In this document: piece after piece, positions 26,425 to 33,979 of the stretch | How the letters are laid out: every line of letters starts with the position of its first letter | How positions within the stretch are numbered: the stretch's first letter is position 1 | NCBI GenBank assembly: GCA_041501225.1 | Contig: JBGQNR010000003.1 | Span: 1-64,000, forward strand | Direction of reading: 5' to 3' | Length of the DNA: 64,000 bases | Source of the DNA: JAFNAG01 sp041501225 | Lineage (GTDB): Bacteria > Acidobacteriota > UBA6911 | Made by a program: the position numbers and the translations under genes | The notes under the pieces: model-generated | What the model was told of the DNA's origin: nothing | The model's database searches: none | The model's input: only the letters and a program-made list of their open reading frames with translations

Positions 26425-27546
26425 ATGGCGTTAGATAGGGAACGAAGGATCGCCGCTGTTCTGAGGGCCATCCTGGTCCTGGTCATAGGGGTGGGAACGT
26501 TCGAGCTGTGGAGTCTCACGGCTCTGCGCTACCACCCCTGGCAGCTTGAGTCGCAGGTGGATAGCCTGGCGGCGGAGTGTCGTACGGGGCCGGGTGCGTT
26601 TGTTTTTTCGTCAGACTTGCTCGCTCTGGACGCGCAGGTCATGGAAGCGAAGCAGTGCCTGGCCCAGGCGGAAGGAGCGTGGGCCATCGGTCGCAACTTC
26701 GATCCATGTGTGCAGAAACTTTTGCATGCCTCGCTGACCGCATTGCGGATTCGGATGAGCGAGGCAATACATTTGCAGGATGAGAGAGCGCGGCTCCAGG
26801 TTGCTCTGAAAGTGCTGGAGCAGGCTGTGGCTCCGGATCCGCCGGCCGCGCAGCCGGGCAAAAAGATCGAGATCAGAAACGATGATCAGTCCCGCGCCCG
26901 AACCCTGTACGAGACCGCCCGCAACCTGGCGGCGCTCGGGCAAACCGGATCTGCTCTGACTGCAGCCCTCGGCGCCCAAGCCGCCTGGTATCAAAACGAA
27001 AATTTCGTAGCTGCAGAGCTCGCCAGGTTTTACGACGACCGGCTGCGCGCCAAGTGGGAGCAGGATGCGCAGAATCTGTTGCGCTGGACCAGGCAAAGTG
27101 GCCGCAGTGCCATCCTGATCGACAAGTTGGAACATCGCTGCCTGCTGCTGGCGGATGGGCGGGTGGGAAAATCGTATGTTGCCAACCTGAGCCGGAACTG
27201 GCATCGGATCAAAGTACAGGAGCAAGACGCCTCGACTCCGGAGGGGGAGTACAAGGTCAGGCAGAAGGTTGCAGCCACAAGTTTCGGCGCCGCACTTTTG
27301 CTTGATTACCCTAATGCCATAGACTGGCAGCGCTTCAACTCCATGAAAAAGACCGGAGAAATCGCGGCGCGCGCACGGATTGGCGGCGCCATCGAGATTC
27401 ACGGGAGCGGACGGCTCAACTCCGACTGGACCGATGGCTGCGTGGCGCTGGAGAACGGCGATATGGAAGACCTGTTCAAGCGCGCCTATGTCGGAATGCC
27501 GGTTACCATTGTGGGCACCTGCAAGGTCGGCAGCAGCAAACAGTGA
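26425..27546 (+). CDS. Membrane-anchored L,D-transpeptidase (YkuD family)
   Basis: 373 residues. An N-terminal membrane helix (about 11-32, RAILVLVIGVGTFELWSL) has no cleavage or lipid site, so the protein is probably inner-membrane anchored with the enzyme in the periplasm. Residues 35-200 are helical with several Cys and Gln-rich segments. The YkuD domain (about 220-365) has His326 in EIHGSG and the nucleophile Cys339 in WTDGCVAL; the HG-x(n)-S/D-GC pattern is intact although SHGC reads TDGC. The family forms 3-3 crosslinks in peptidoglycan or attaches lipoproteins to it. The gap from the lipoprotein stop is 24 bp, so the two are cotranscribed. Confidence 0.85.
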   Translation: MALDRERRIAAVLRAILVLVIGVGTFELWSLTALRYHPWQLESQVDSLAAECRTGPGAFVFSSDLLALDAQVMEAKQCLAQAEGAWAIGRNFDPCVQKLLHASLTALRIRMSEAIHLQDERARLQVALKVLEQAVAPDPPAAQPGKKIEIRNDDQSRARTLYETARNLAALGQTGSALTAALGAQAAWYQNENFVAAELARFYDDRLRAKWEQDAQNLLRWTRQSGRSAILIDKLEHRCLLLADGRVGKSYVANLSRNWHRIKVQEQDASTPEGEYKVRQKVAATSFGAALLLDYPNAIDWQRFNSMKKTGEIAARARIGGAIEIHGSGRLNSDWTDGCVALENGDMEDLFKRAYVGMPVTIVGTCKVGSSKQ

Positions 27547-27565
27547 TTGGACAAAGGCTGATACC

Positions 27566-28234
27566 ATGGCTCTTCCAAAACCGGCACACTCGATCTGGGG
27601 CTTGTCGCTTTGCCTGTTTTTGGCCTGGTCGCTCGAGGCCTGTTCCAAGCCTGAGGCCAAGACGCAGAGTGACCCGCAGAAGACCGGCGCGGCTCCAGTC
27701 GCGCGCGGGGATCTAAACTCCCTGCGCAGCCAGGCTCGTACCCTCGAAAGCAAGGTGCAAAGACTGGAGTGGGCGCTGAGCCGTCAGTACCCGGGCGGAC
27801 CGGTGATCAGGGTAGATACCTCCCAAAGCCGGATATCGATGATGTTAGGCTCGCGCATCATTGTCCAGGGGACCTGCTCCACGGGCAACGGCATGGAACT
27901 TGCCGACGCCTCCGGCAAGCGCGCGTGGACCTTTGATACCCCGCGAGGACATTTCCGGGTGGTAGGCAAGGTGGCCAACCCGGTGTGGCTCAGGCCGGAC
28001 TGGTCTTTCATCGAAGAAGGGGAGCCCATTCCCAAAGATCCTGCCAAGCGTGCCATGGCCAATGTGCTTGGGGACTACGCCATCGCCTTCGGCGACGGTT
28101 TCTTCATCCACGGGACCCTCTACACTCGATTGCTGGGGGCCAGTGTCACGCACGGCTGCATCCGCGTCGACGACAATACTCTGAAAAAACTCTATGTGGC
28201 CGCGCAGCCCGGAACCCCGATCTGGATCTATTAA
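27566..28234 (+). CDS. Lipoprotein L,D-transpeptidase (YkuD family)
   Basis: 222 residues from the ATG at 27566 (AAGG upstream), 19 bp after the previous stop. The lipobox SLEAC puts the lipid on Cys26 or nearby. A coiled-coil stalk (about 50-72, LNSLRSQARTLESKVQRLEW) leads to a YkuD domain with His182 in FIHGTLY and Cys198 in SVTHGCIRVDD, the classic motif. Unlike the upstream transpeptidase it is lipid-anchored, so the operon may place one enzyme on each membrane face of the periplasm (inference). The open frame reaches upstream into the preceding gene in another frame, which I do not accept. Confidence 0.87.
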   Translation: MALPKPAHSIWGLSLCLFLAWSLEACSKPEAKTQSDPQKTGAAPVARGDLNSLRSQARTLESKVQRLEWALSRQYPGGPVIRVDTSQSRISMMLGSRIIVQGTCSTGNGMELADASGKRAWTFDTPRGHFRVVGKVANPVWLRPDWSFIEEGEPIPKDPAKRAMANVLGDYAIAFGDGFFIHGTLYTRLLGASVTHGCIRVDDNTLKKLYVAAQPGTPIWIY

Positions 28235-28969
28235 ATGGCGATGCGACGCAATCCAGCCAAGCTGCATGTGCACTTCTCGGCCCGTGCCCGCGTTGTTCTA
28301 TTGTCGGCCGCAGTGTTTATGCTGTCCTTTCTGCTGGCTTCCTGCCGCTCTTCTCAGACCGGCCGAACGTTGACGGAAGAACAGGAATTGCCGCAGAGAA
28401 TTGCGGCACTGTCCCGACAAGAGCAGGTGCTCACGGCGGAACTGGCGCTGGCCAGGAGTCAGGCTCCTTATCTCTCCATCGATTTCACAACCCGGAAAAT
28501 GGACCTGAAGATCCAGGGGCATAGCCTGCGCAGTTTCACGATCAATAAGATCAAGCGGACGGGAGGCTCTCCGGTCGTGGCTCAGACATGGATTAAACAA
28601 GAAGCCAAACCGCTGCAGGTTACCACTCGTTCGCGGGTTGTTCCGGGTTCAGGGGAAGCAACGACTGCTTCCGTCGCGACGCATGATCCTTGGGGTCCGC
28701 AACGGATGCCTTCGGATTATGACCTGATTTGCAGGGGGGCCCAGGCTCTGGAAATCCGGTCCTTGGCTTCGGAGCAATCCCACAACCGCTTCACGCGCTG
28801 GATTGTGAACAGCTACCGACAGGTGCAGGATTGGGCCCGGGACGTATGGCGCCGGAATAAATCCGATTACAAGGAGTCCATAGAAATCTGGATTGGCGAA
28901 GACGACGCCAAGCTCCTTTTCTGGTCGCTCCCCAGGCAGTTCAGCATCCTGGTCCTCAACGCCTCCTGA
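28235..28969 (+). CDS. Lipoprotein of unknown function, last gene of the L,D-transpeptidase operon
   Basis: 244 residues. The ATG at 28235 directly follows the TAA of the preceding gene, so it is translationally linked. A lipoprotein signal ends in LLASC. A coiled coil (about 48-80) follows the anchor as in the preceding lipoprotein enzyme. Residues about 85-235 have no motif I recognise and no His/Cys pair of a YkuD domain. The C-terminus (IEIWIGEDDAKLLFWSLPRQ) is likely a beta domain. Its place suggests an accessory factor for the two transpeptidases or the helical lipoprotein. Confidence 0.7.
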   Translation: MAMRRNPAKLHVHFSARARVVLLSAAVFMLSFLLASCRSSQTGRTLTEEQELPQRIAALSRQEQVLTAELALARSQAPYLSIDFTTRKMDLKIQGHSLRSFTINKIKRTGGSPVVAQTWIKQEAKPLQVTTRSRVVPGSGEATTASVATHDPWGPQRMPSDYDLICRGAQALEIRSLASEQSHNRFTRWIVNSYRQVQDWARDVWRRNKSDYKESIEIWIGEDDAKLLFWSLPRQFSILVLNAS

Positions 28970-29020
28970 TTCCAGGAAATGAGATTCCGTCCCCAACAGA
29001 AAACGATTTAGTCATCCACG

Positions 29021-29199
29021 AGCCGCAGATACAAACCGCAGATGCACGCAGATGAACGCTGAACCATTAAACAGATTGGCTGGATGAGGCCTTGCTGCGA
29101 CCCGCGCCGGAGCGGGTCGCAGCAAGGCCTCGTCTAGCATCAGCGTGCATCTGCGGTCAAAACTCTCTGCGTGCTCTGTGTGCTCTGCATTGTGCTTTT
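29021..29199. repeat. Compound nested hairpin element
   Basis: The outer arms (29036-29062 and 29140-29156) share CCGCAGATGCACGC and are built of 9-base CGCAGATNN units. Inside sits a separate perfect 20-bp hairpin (29086-29105 and 29112-29131, GAGGCCTTGCTGCGACCCGC arm) with a 6-nt loop. A further half element of CTCTGCGTGCTCTGTGTGCTCTGC type follows at 29164-29199. It lies between convergent genes. The whole 325-bp gap 28970-29294 contains nothing else I can support. Confidence 0.8.
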
Positions 29200-29294
29200 T
29201 GGCTGCGGCTTGCCGCTCGGTGTCCTTCGTGGCTGCTTTTGGACGGAACGAAGCTCTGCCGGCGTCTGAATCACAGTGCCTGCAGTGAACGGGA

Positions 29295-31109
29295 TCAGGA
29301 GTGGGCGCGGGTGCGGAGGATCAGATCGGCGATCATGTTGCGCAGATGTCCCAGAGTATCCAGGATTTTCTGCGAAGGCAGGGCGTTCGGCGTCAGCTTG
29401 TCGAAATAGAGGCAGCCTACGACGACGTCTTCCACGACGATTGGACACAGGCCAAAACAGCTGGCGCCGAGCTTGGTCACCAGATAGGAGTCCTGGTAGC
29501 GATCGTCCAGTTGCGTATCGATGAAAATATCCCTCTTGGATAAGAGCGGGAGCGTAAGAGGCTCCTTGGCTCCGAAGAGCGGGATATTCAAAAGCTCGAT
29601 CACAGCATCGATCGCCGGCCCCAGGCCCATCCTTCCGCGCACGGAAGTACGATCCCGCATAGCCAGGCAAAAAACCACGCGCTCGAAGCCGGCACCCCTG
29701 TGGAATGCTTCCAAGGACATCATCAGGACTTCATTCAACTTGGGTTGGTTGCCGGGCTCTATCGCGGTTTGGACTTCGGCAACGAGCTGGGAGAGCAGAT
29801 CCTCATTCGCGCCGGGATGCAGTTCCGCCGCGGACACGGCAGCGGGGGCGGTGTCCGTGAGGGCAGCGAGCGCAACGCTGCCGGCTTCCAGCGGCGCTTC
29901 AGATCCAGACAGTGCCAGCTCATACTGGTGGCGGAGATGGAGATCGTTCAACGGGACGCCGACCGTGGCGAATGTTTCTTTGGTTTTTGTAACCGCTTCG
30001 TCCAGCATCTTTTCGACGCTCTGCAGATTCAGGGTCGGGATTGCACTGTATTTCTCGAGCAGATTGTCGATGGCCTTGCTTCTGTCCTGGGGCGCGCAGC
30101 GGTAGATGACATGGGTCAAATCATGACTGAAAGCCACCAGGGATTTCAGCTTTTCCTCCTCGCTCTGTTTGCTGAAGTTCGCCGGACTGGACGGGGCCAT
30201 CGTGCGGCTGACTGATCCAGGCAGCTTCCACGTGGAGGCGATCGCGCGGCCGAGGTTTTCGTAGGTGAACTCCATGACCTTCAGGCTGGCGTCATACGAG
30301 GTCAGATTGTGATCCTGCATTTCGCGCAGGATCTTTTCATAGGTCTCGCCGAAATAGAGAGCTACCAGCACTTCACCCAGGTTGCGGAACATTCCGCACA
30401 TGTAGACCTGCTCGGCATCCCGAATATTGAGCTGCCGCGCCACCTGGTGGCAGTGGTTGGCCGTCAGTACAGACAGCAGGAGCAGCTCTTTGAGGCCTGT
30501 AGGCCGTTTGTCATAATTCTCGAGCAGCAGGATGCCGCCAGTGAGGCGCTTGACGGCATCAATCCCCATCAAAGTCACGGCTCGGGTCACACTGCAGATC
30601 GCTTTGCCCGAGCGATTGTAGTAGGCTGAATTGGCAAGACGCAGGACCGCCAGCGTCAGGCTGTAATCACGGAGAATGATGTTGGTTAGGGTACGCAGCG
30701 AGGCTTCGTCGTTCCCCATCATTCCCATGACTTCCATGATGTGATGGGAAAATGCCGGAATCTCGTTATGGCTCTGGATGAACTCCACCCAACGCTTGAG
30801 ACGCATCTCACCATCCGAAGGCGGATTTAGGGCGTGGTTTGCAGTTTTTGCGGATTCCTCGGGTGTTTTGGGCCGCACATCCCTGGCCGCCATATTGTGA
30901 ACATGGATTGACGGCTTTGCCGGTGCGGTGCCTGCGGATGGATTGCCTGGGGTGGCAACCGGGCTCCTGGGCGCCAGCGGAGTGCCGCACATGTTGCAGA
31001 ACTTGGAACCATGCGGCACCTTAGCATGACACTGAGAGCAGGTATCCTGATTCGAAGCCTCCGGCTTTTCCTTAGGCACTTTTTCCATGAACACAGCCCG
31101 CATCATCAA
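29295..31109 (-). CDS. HDOD-domain signalling protein with zinc ribbon and GAF-like domain
   Basis: 604 residues. A zinc ribbon near the N-terminus (CSQCHAK at about 25, CNMCG at about 38) is followed by a disordered Pro/Ala linker, an HDOD domain (about 105-310, with ILRDYSLTLAVLRLANSAYY and AVTLMGIDAVKRL), a linker, and a GAF-like domain (about 440-600). HDOD proteins act in signalling, often with cyclic di-GMP or cell-cycle control, and usually lack phosphohydrolase residues. No output enzyme domain is attached. The start is uncertain: ATGATG at 31109 and an ATG at 31088 are both possible, and neither has a strong ribosome site. Confidence 0.82.
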   Translation of the reverse strand: MMMRAVFMEKVPKEKPEASNQDTCSQCHAKVPHGSKFCNMCGTPLAPRSPVATPGNPSAGTAPAKPSIHVHNMAARDVRPKTPEESAKTANHALNPPSDGEMRLKRWVEFIQSHNEIPAFSHHIMEVMGMMGNDEASLRTLTNIILRDYSLTLAVLRLANSAYYNRSGKAICSVTRAVTLMGIDAVKRLTGGILLLENYDKRPTGLKELLLLSVLTANHCHQVARQLNIRDAEQVYMCGMFRNLGEVLVALYFGETYEKILREMQDHNLTSYDASLKVMEFTYENLGRAIASTWKLPGSVSRTMAPSSPANFSKQSEEEKLKSLVAFSHDLTHVIYRCAPQDRSKAIDNLLEKYSAIPTLNLQSVEKMLDEAVTKTKETFATVGVPLNDLHLRHQYELALSGSEAPLEAGSVALAALTDTAPAAVSAAELHPGANEDLLSQLVAEVQTAIEPGNQPKLNEVLMMSLEAFHRGAGFERVVFCLAMRDRTSVRGRMGLGPAIDAVIELLNIPLFGAKEPLTLPLLSKRDIFIDTQLDDRYQDSYLVTKLGASCFGLCPIVVEDVVVGCLYFDKLTPNALPSQKILDTLGHLRNMIADLILRTRAHS

Positions 31110-31257
31110 GGGACTTACCCCAGCTTCAGAAAATCTGTGAACCTGCTTATGCCCTACCGGGCAGGGGTGGGCGTGGCAGGCTCTATCCTACTCTTCGGCA
31201 AGTCATACTAAATGCTGTAACTCTAGTTATACGGGGAAGTCCGGCCTGTGCCTGGAG

Positions 31258-31340
31258 GTGGGCACCATAGGCCGCACGGCGCTCCGATCCTGGAATCACC
31301 CGTTCCCATGCCCCGTCCGGCGGCCGGGGTCTACTTACCC
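31258..31340 (-). repeat. GC-rich REP-like element, copy 1
   Basis: Read on the minus strand this is about 80 bp containing AAGTAGACCCC, the hairpin-forming CCCCGGCCGCCGGACGGGGC and, further on, GAGCGCCGTGCGG. The same order and spacing occurs on the plus strand at 45126-45210. The shared blocks are identical while the DNA between them has diverged, as expected for a structured repeat. Confidence 0.72.
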
Positions 31341-31374
31341 GGGCTGACGCATGTTTGAAGTCGGGCTGGTTGGT

Positions 31375-31410
31375 CCCAGGACTCCAAGTGATCCACCTTG
31401 GAGCCCTGGG
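31375..31410 (-). terminator. Inverted repeat after the CoA-transferase gene
   Basis: CCCAGGACTCCAAG (31375-31388) and CTTGGAGCCCTGGG (31397-31410) pair with a single mismatch and an 8-nt loop, 43-78 bp beyond the stop at 31453. There is no U-tract, so it may only stabilise the transcript end. Confidence 0.4.
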
Positions 31411-31452
31411 ATTTATTGCGGGTGGTCTGGTTTTACGCACTCCGCGTTGGGA

Positions 31453-32646
31453 TCAGATTGCCTGCTGCTGACGCAACTCTTGGATTTGCGCCTCGGTGTA
31501 GCCCAGCTCCTTCAGAATCTCCGCTGTGTGGGCGGAGAGTCTTGGCGGCGCGGCATCCAGACTTGCCGGCGTTTTCTCGAATTGTGCGGTTAAATTGAAA
31601 AAAGGCAGGGCTCCTACACCCTCGACATGCAGAGTTTGAAGCGTCTTGCGATGTTTGATTTGTTGTTGATTGAGGGCTTCCTCCAGTCCAAGAATCGCCC
31701 CGGAAGGAACATCCTTCTGATTGAGAACAGCCACCCAGTATTCGGTGTCTTTTTCTTTCAATTTTTCCTCGAGCAGCGGTGTCAGCGCCTTACGGTTTTT
31801 CTTGCGCGCATCGCGTTCCTGAAAACGCGGATCGGTTTTCAACTCCGGCACACCCAGGACGTCGGCAACGGCTTCCCACTGCTCCTGCTTGTTCGCGGCG
31901 ATATTGATGTAGCCGTTTCTGGTAGAAAATATGCCGGAAGGAGCGGCGGTGAAATTGTCGTTGCCCAACAGGGCTGGCTGCTGGTGGCCGATGAGCAGAT
32001 TGGCTGCGACCCAGCCCATAAAAGGCATAATCGAATCGAGCAGGGCCACGTCGATGAACTGTCCTTCGCCCGTCTTCTCGCGGAAGTACAAGGCCCCCAA
32101 AATGGCAAAGGCTGCATTCAGGCCGCCGACGGTGTCACACACCGGGAAACCGCAGCGCAGCGGGTTAAGACGTTCATCCCCATTGACTGCCATCGTTCCG
32201 CTCAGGCCCTGGATAATTTGATCGTAGGCCGGCTTGAGGGCATCGGGCCCGGTCTGACCGAAACCCGAGATGGCGCAGTAAACGAGCCGAGGGTTGATCT
32301 CGCGCAGCACCTCGTAGCCGACACCCAGGCGCTTCATCACACCGGGTCGGAAATTCTCGACAACCACGTCGGCCTTGCGCGCCAGTTGCTTGAAGATTTC
32401 ACGCGCCGCCGCGTGTTTCAGATTCAGCGTGAGAGACTTCTTGTTGGCGTTCTGGGCCAGGAAGCTGGTGCCCATCAGCTCATTGTTCAGCTTTGGCACA
32501 TTCCCGAGCTTGCGTGCCAGATCGCCGGAGCCGGGGGGCTCGACTTTGATCACGTCTGCACCCAGCAGAGCAAGATGCAGCGTGGCGAACGGCCCTGACA
32601 AGACATTGGTCAAGTCCAAAACCCGAATTCCTTCAAGTAATTTCAT
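31453..32646 (-). CDS. Family III CoA-transferase (CaiB/BaiF type)
   Basis: 397 residues from the ATG at 32646, with GAGGG 7 nt upstream. The N-terminus (KLLEGIRVLDLTNVLSGPFATLHLALLGADVIKVEPPGSGD) is the family signature, including the LGADVIKVE core. The catalytic Asp typical of the family fits within the DQIIQGLSG region. These enzymes move CoA between carboxylic acids in the cytoplasm. The upstream gene on the same strand is an HMG-CoA-lyase-like enzyme. A related family III enzyme, human SUGCT, can use 3-hydroxy-3-methylglutarate, so the two may act in sequence (inference). The specific acids cannot be named. Confidence 0.87.
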   Translation of the reverse strand: MKLLEGIRVLDLTNVLSGPFATLHLALLGADVIKVEPPGSGDLARKLGNVPKLNNELMGTSFLAQNANKKSLTLNLKHAAAREIFKQLARKADVVVENFRPGVMKRLGVGYEVLREINPRLVYCAISGFGQTGPDALKPAYDQIIQGLSGTMAVNGDERLNPLRCGFPVCDTVGGLNAAFAILGALYFREKTGEGQFIDVALLDSIMPFMGWVAANLLIGHQQPALLGNDNFTAAPSGIFSTRNGYINIAANKQEQWEAVADVLGVPELKTDPRFQERDARKKNRKALTPLLEEKLKEKDTEYWVAVLNQKDVPSGAILGLEEALNQQQIKHRKTLQTLHVEGVGALPFFNLTAQFEKTPASLDAAPPRLSAHTAEILKELGYTEAQIQELRQQQAI

Positions 32647-32690
32647 AGATGATCCCTCGTAGGAGTTTTTGTTCATGGCGGAGTATGCAA

Positions 32691-32768
32691 TTTTGGATTG
32701 CGGATTTTGGATTGAAGGGAGTCTCTTACGCTAAGGGAGGTTTTCAATCCAAAATCCGCAATCCAAAA
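32691..32768. repeat. Perfect 26-bp inverted repeat
   Basis: Arms 32691-32716 and 32743-32768 match without error; the left arm starts TTTTGGATTGCGGATTTTGG. The 26-nt loop contains AAGGGAG-like bases. It separates the lyase stop from the CoA-transferase start on the same strand, so it may end or attenuate the transcript. The arm itself is an internal near-repeat of TTTTGGATTG. Confidence 0.8.
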
Positions 32769-32797
32769 TCCTAATATCTCGAGACCCCCACCCGCAG

Positions 32798-33712
32798 TTA
32801 CGACGAATGTGTTCGTATGGCTCCCGCCTTATAAACCATCCCCGGCATCTCGCGTCCAAAGAAGCTGCTTACTTCGCAGGCGAGGCCTAACAATTTGCTG
32901 AGATCGATGTCGCGGCGCAGCCCGATGCGCTGCAGGTAGTGGACGAAGTCTTCCGTGCATACGTTCCCCCCGGCGACTTTGGTAAAGGGGCAGCCGCCCA
33001 AGCCGGCGACCGAGGACTCGAAGTACTTCACTCCGACCTTCATGGCGGCATAGCAATTTGCCAATCCCAGTCCGTAGGTGTTGTGGAAGTGGCACGTGCA
33101 TTCCGCGTTCGCATCGAGCTTGAAGATCCGCTCGAACATTCGTTCCACCTGATCCGGCACCGCATGGCCGGCGGTGTCGGCCAGGCTGATATTCTTGAGG
33201 CCGTTATCAAGGAACTGTTCTACGATTCCCAGCACTCGTTCCTCCGGCACCGGTCCTTCATAGCCGCAGCCGAAGGCGGATTGAACGGACACCTGGACCC
33301 TTTTGTCGGCTGCGAGCGCCTGACCGGCTGTGGCCAGAATGCGGCTTGTGGCATCGGCAATCGACATGCCCGTGTTCTTCTGACTGTGCGTCTCACTGGC
33401 TGAAACGCCCATGCAGAACATCTCGACACCGCAATTGAGCCCGCGCTCTAGACCCTTTTCATTCAGCACCAGACCGGAAAGGATCACGCCCCGGGGGCCA
33501 CTGCCCTCCGCTGAAAAATGGGCGAAGAGTTTGTCCGTATCGGCCATTTGAGGAACTTTGACGGGATGGACAAAGGAGCCGATCTGAATGATATCGATCC
33601 CTGCAGCCATCAATCCCTCGACCCATGCGATTTTCTGTGCCATCGGGACCGTTTGCTTCTCCATCTGGAGACCATCCCGCAGCCCCACTTCATGAATAAC
33701 GATCGGATGCAT
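32798..33712 (-). CDS. HMG-CoA lyase-like enzyme (HMGL family)
   Basis: 304 residues, the normal length of bacterial HMG-CoA lyases. The ATG at 33712 has GAGG 6 nt upstream. The start HEVGLRDGLQ carries the metal and catalytic residues of the DRE-TIM family, CHFHNTYGLGLANC the metal-binding His pair, and SSVAGLGGCPFTKVAGGNVCTED the lyase signature with its active-site Cys. The reference reaction splits HMG-CoA to acetoacetate and acetyl-CoA in leucine breakdown. Related lyases act on other 3-hydroxy-acyl-CoA esters. The CoA-transferase downstream could supply the CoA ester. Confidence 0.85.
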   Translation of the reverse strand: MHPIVIHEVGLRDGLQMEKQTVPMAQKIAWVEGLMAAGIDIIQIGSFVHPVKVPQMADTDKLFAHFSAEGSGPRGVILSGLVLNEKGLERGLNCGVEMFCMGVSASETHSQKNTGMSIADATSRILATAGQALAADKRVQVSVQSAFGCGYEGPVPEERVLGIVEQFLDNGLKNISLADTAGHAVPDQVERMFERIFKLDANAECTCHFHNTYGLGLANCYAAMKVGVKYFESSVAGLGGCPFTKVAGGNVCTEDFVHYLQRIGLRRDIDLSKLLGLACEVSSFFGREMPGMVYKAGAIRTHSS

Positions 33713-33859
33713 ATCCGCCCTCTCCCTTATGAGATGAAGATAATATGACGATCCGGCGGCCTGCGACGACAAAAAATTTGCCGAAAAAAAATTGATACTT
33801 TGCGTGGCTGCCGGCATCAGAGTAGGCAGCGCAGAGGGCGCCAGGAGGAGGTATAACGA

Positions 33860-33955
33860 ATGATACGGTTTTTCCCTTGTCCGACAGCCTTAGAGAAATC
33901 AAACTGGTTTATCATTCGATCCTGCGTAGGTATTTTAGAGAGTAAAGGTCTGTAA
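33860..33955 (+). CDS. Possible 31-codon leader ORF before the subtilase
   Basis: ATG at 33860 has the strong ribosome site AGGAGGAGG (33843-33851) with 8-nt spacing, and an open frame of 31 codons ends at 33955, 24 bp before the subtilase start. The peptide (MIRFFPCPTALEKSNW...) resembles nothing I know and has no export signal. It could be a leader that couples or tunes translation of the large exoprotease, or a chance frame behind a purine-rich stretch. There is no other gene in 33713-33979. Confidence 0.4.
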   Translation: MIRFFPCPTALEKSNWFIIRSCVGILESKGL

Positions 33956-33979
33956 CGATTGACTGTCGGTGGAGGGAGC

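Larger units (their letters stand above)
31110..31452. other. Intergenic region with two repeat structures
   Basis: 343 bp between the HDOD gene start and the CoA-transferase stop, both on the minus strand. It holds the GC-rich element at 31258-31340 and an inverted repeat at 31375-31410. The rest should contain the promoter of the HDOD gene, which I cannot assign. Confidence 0.5.
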
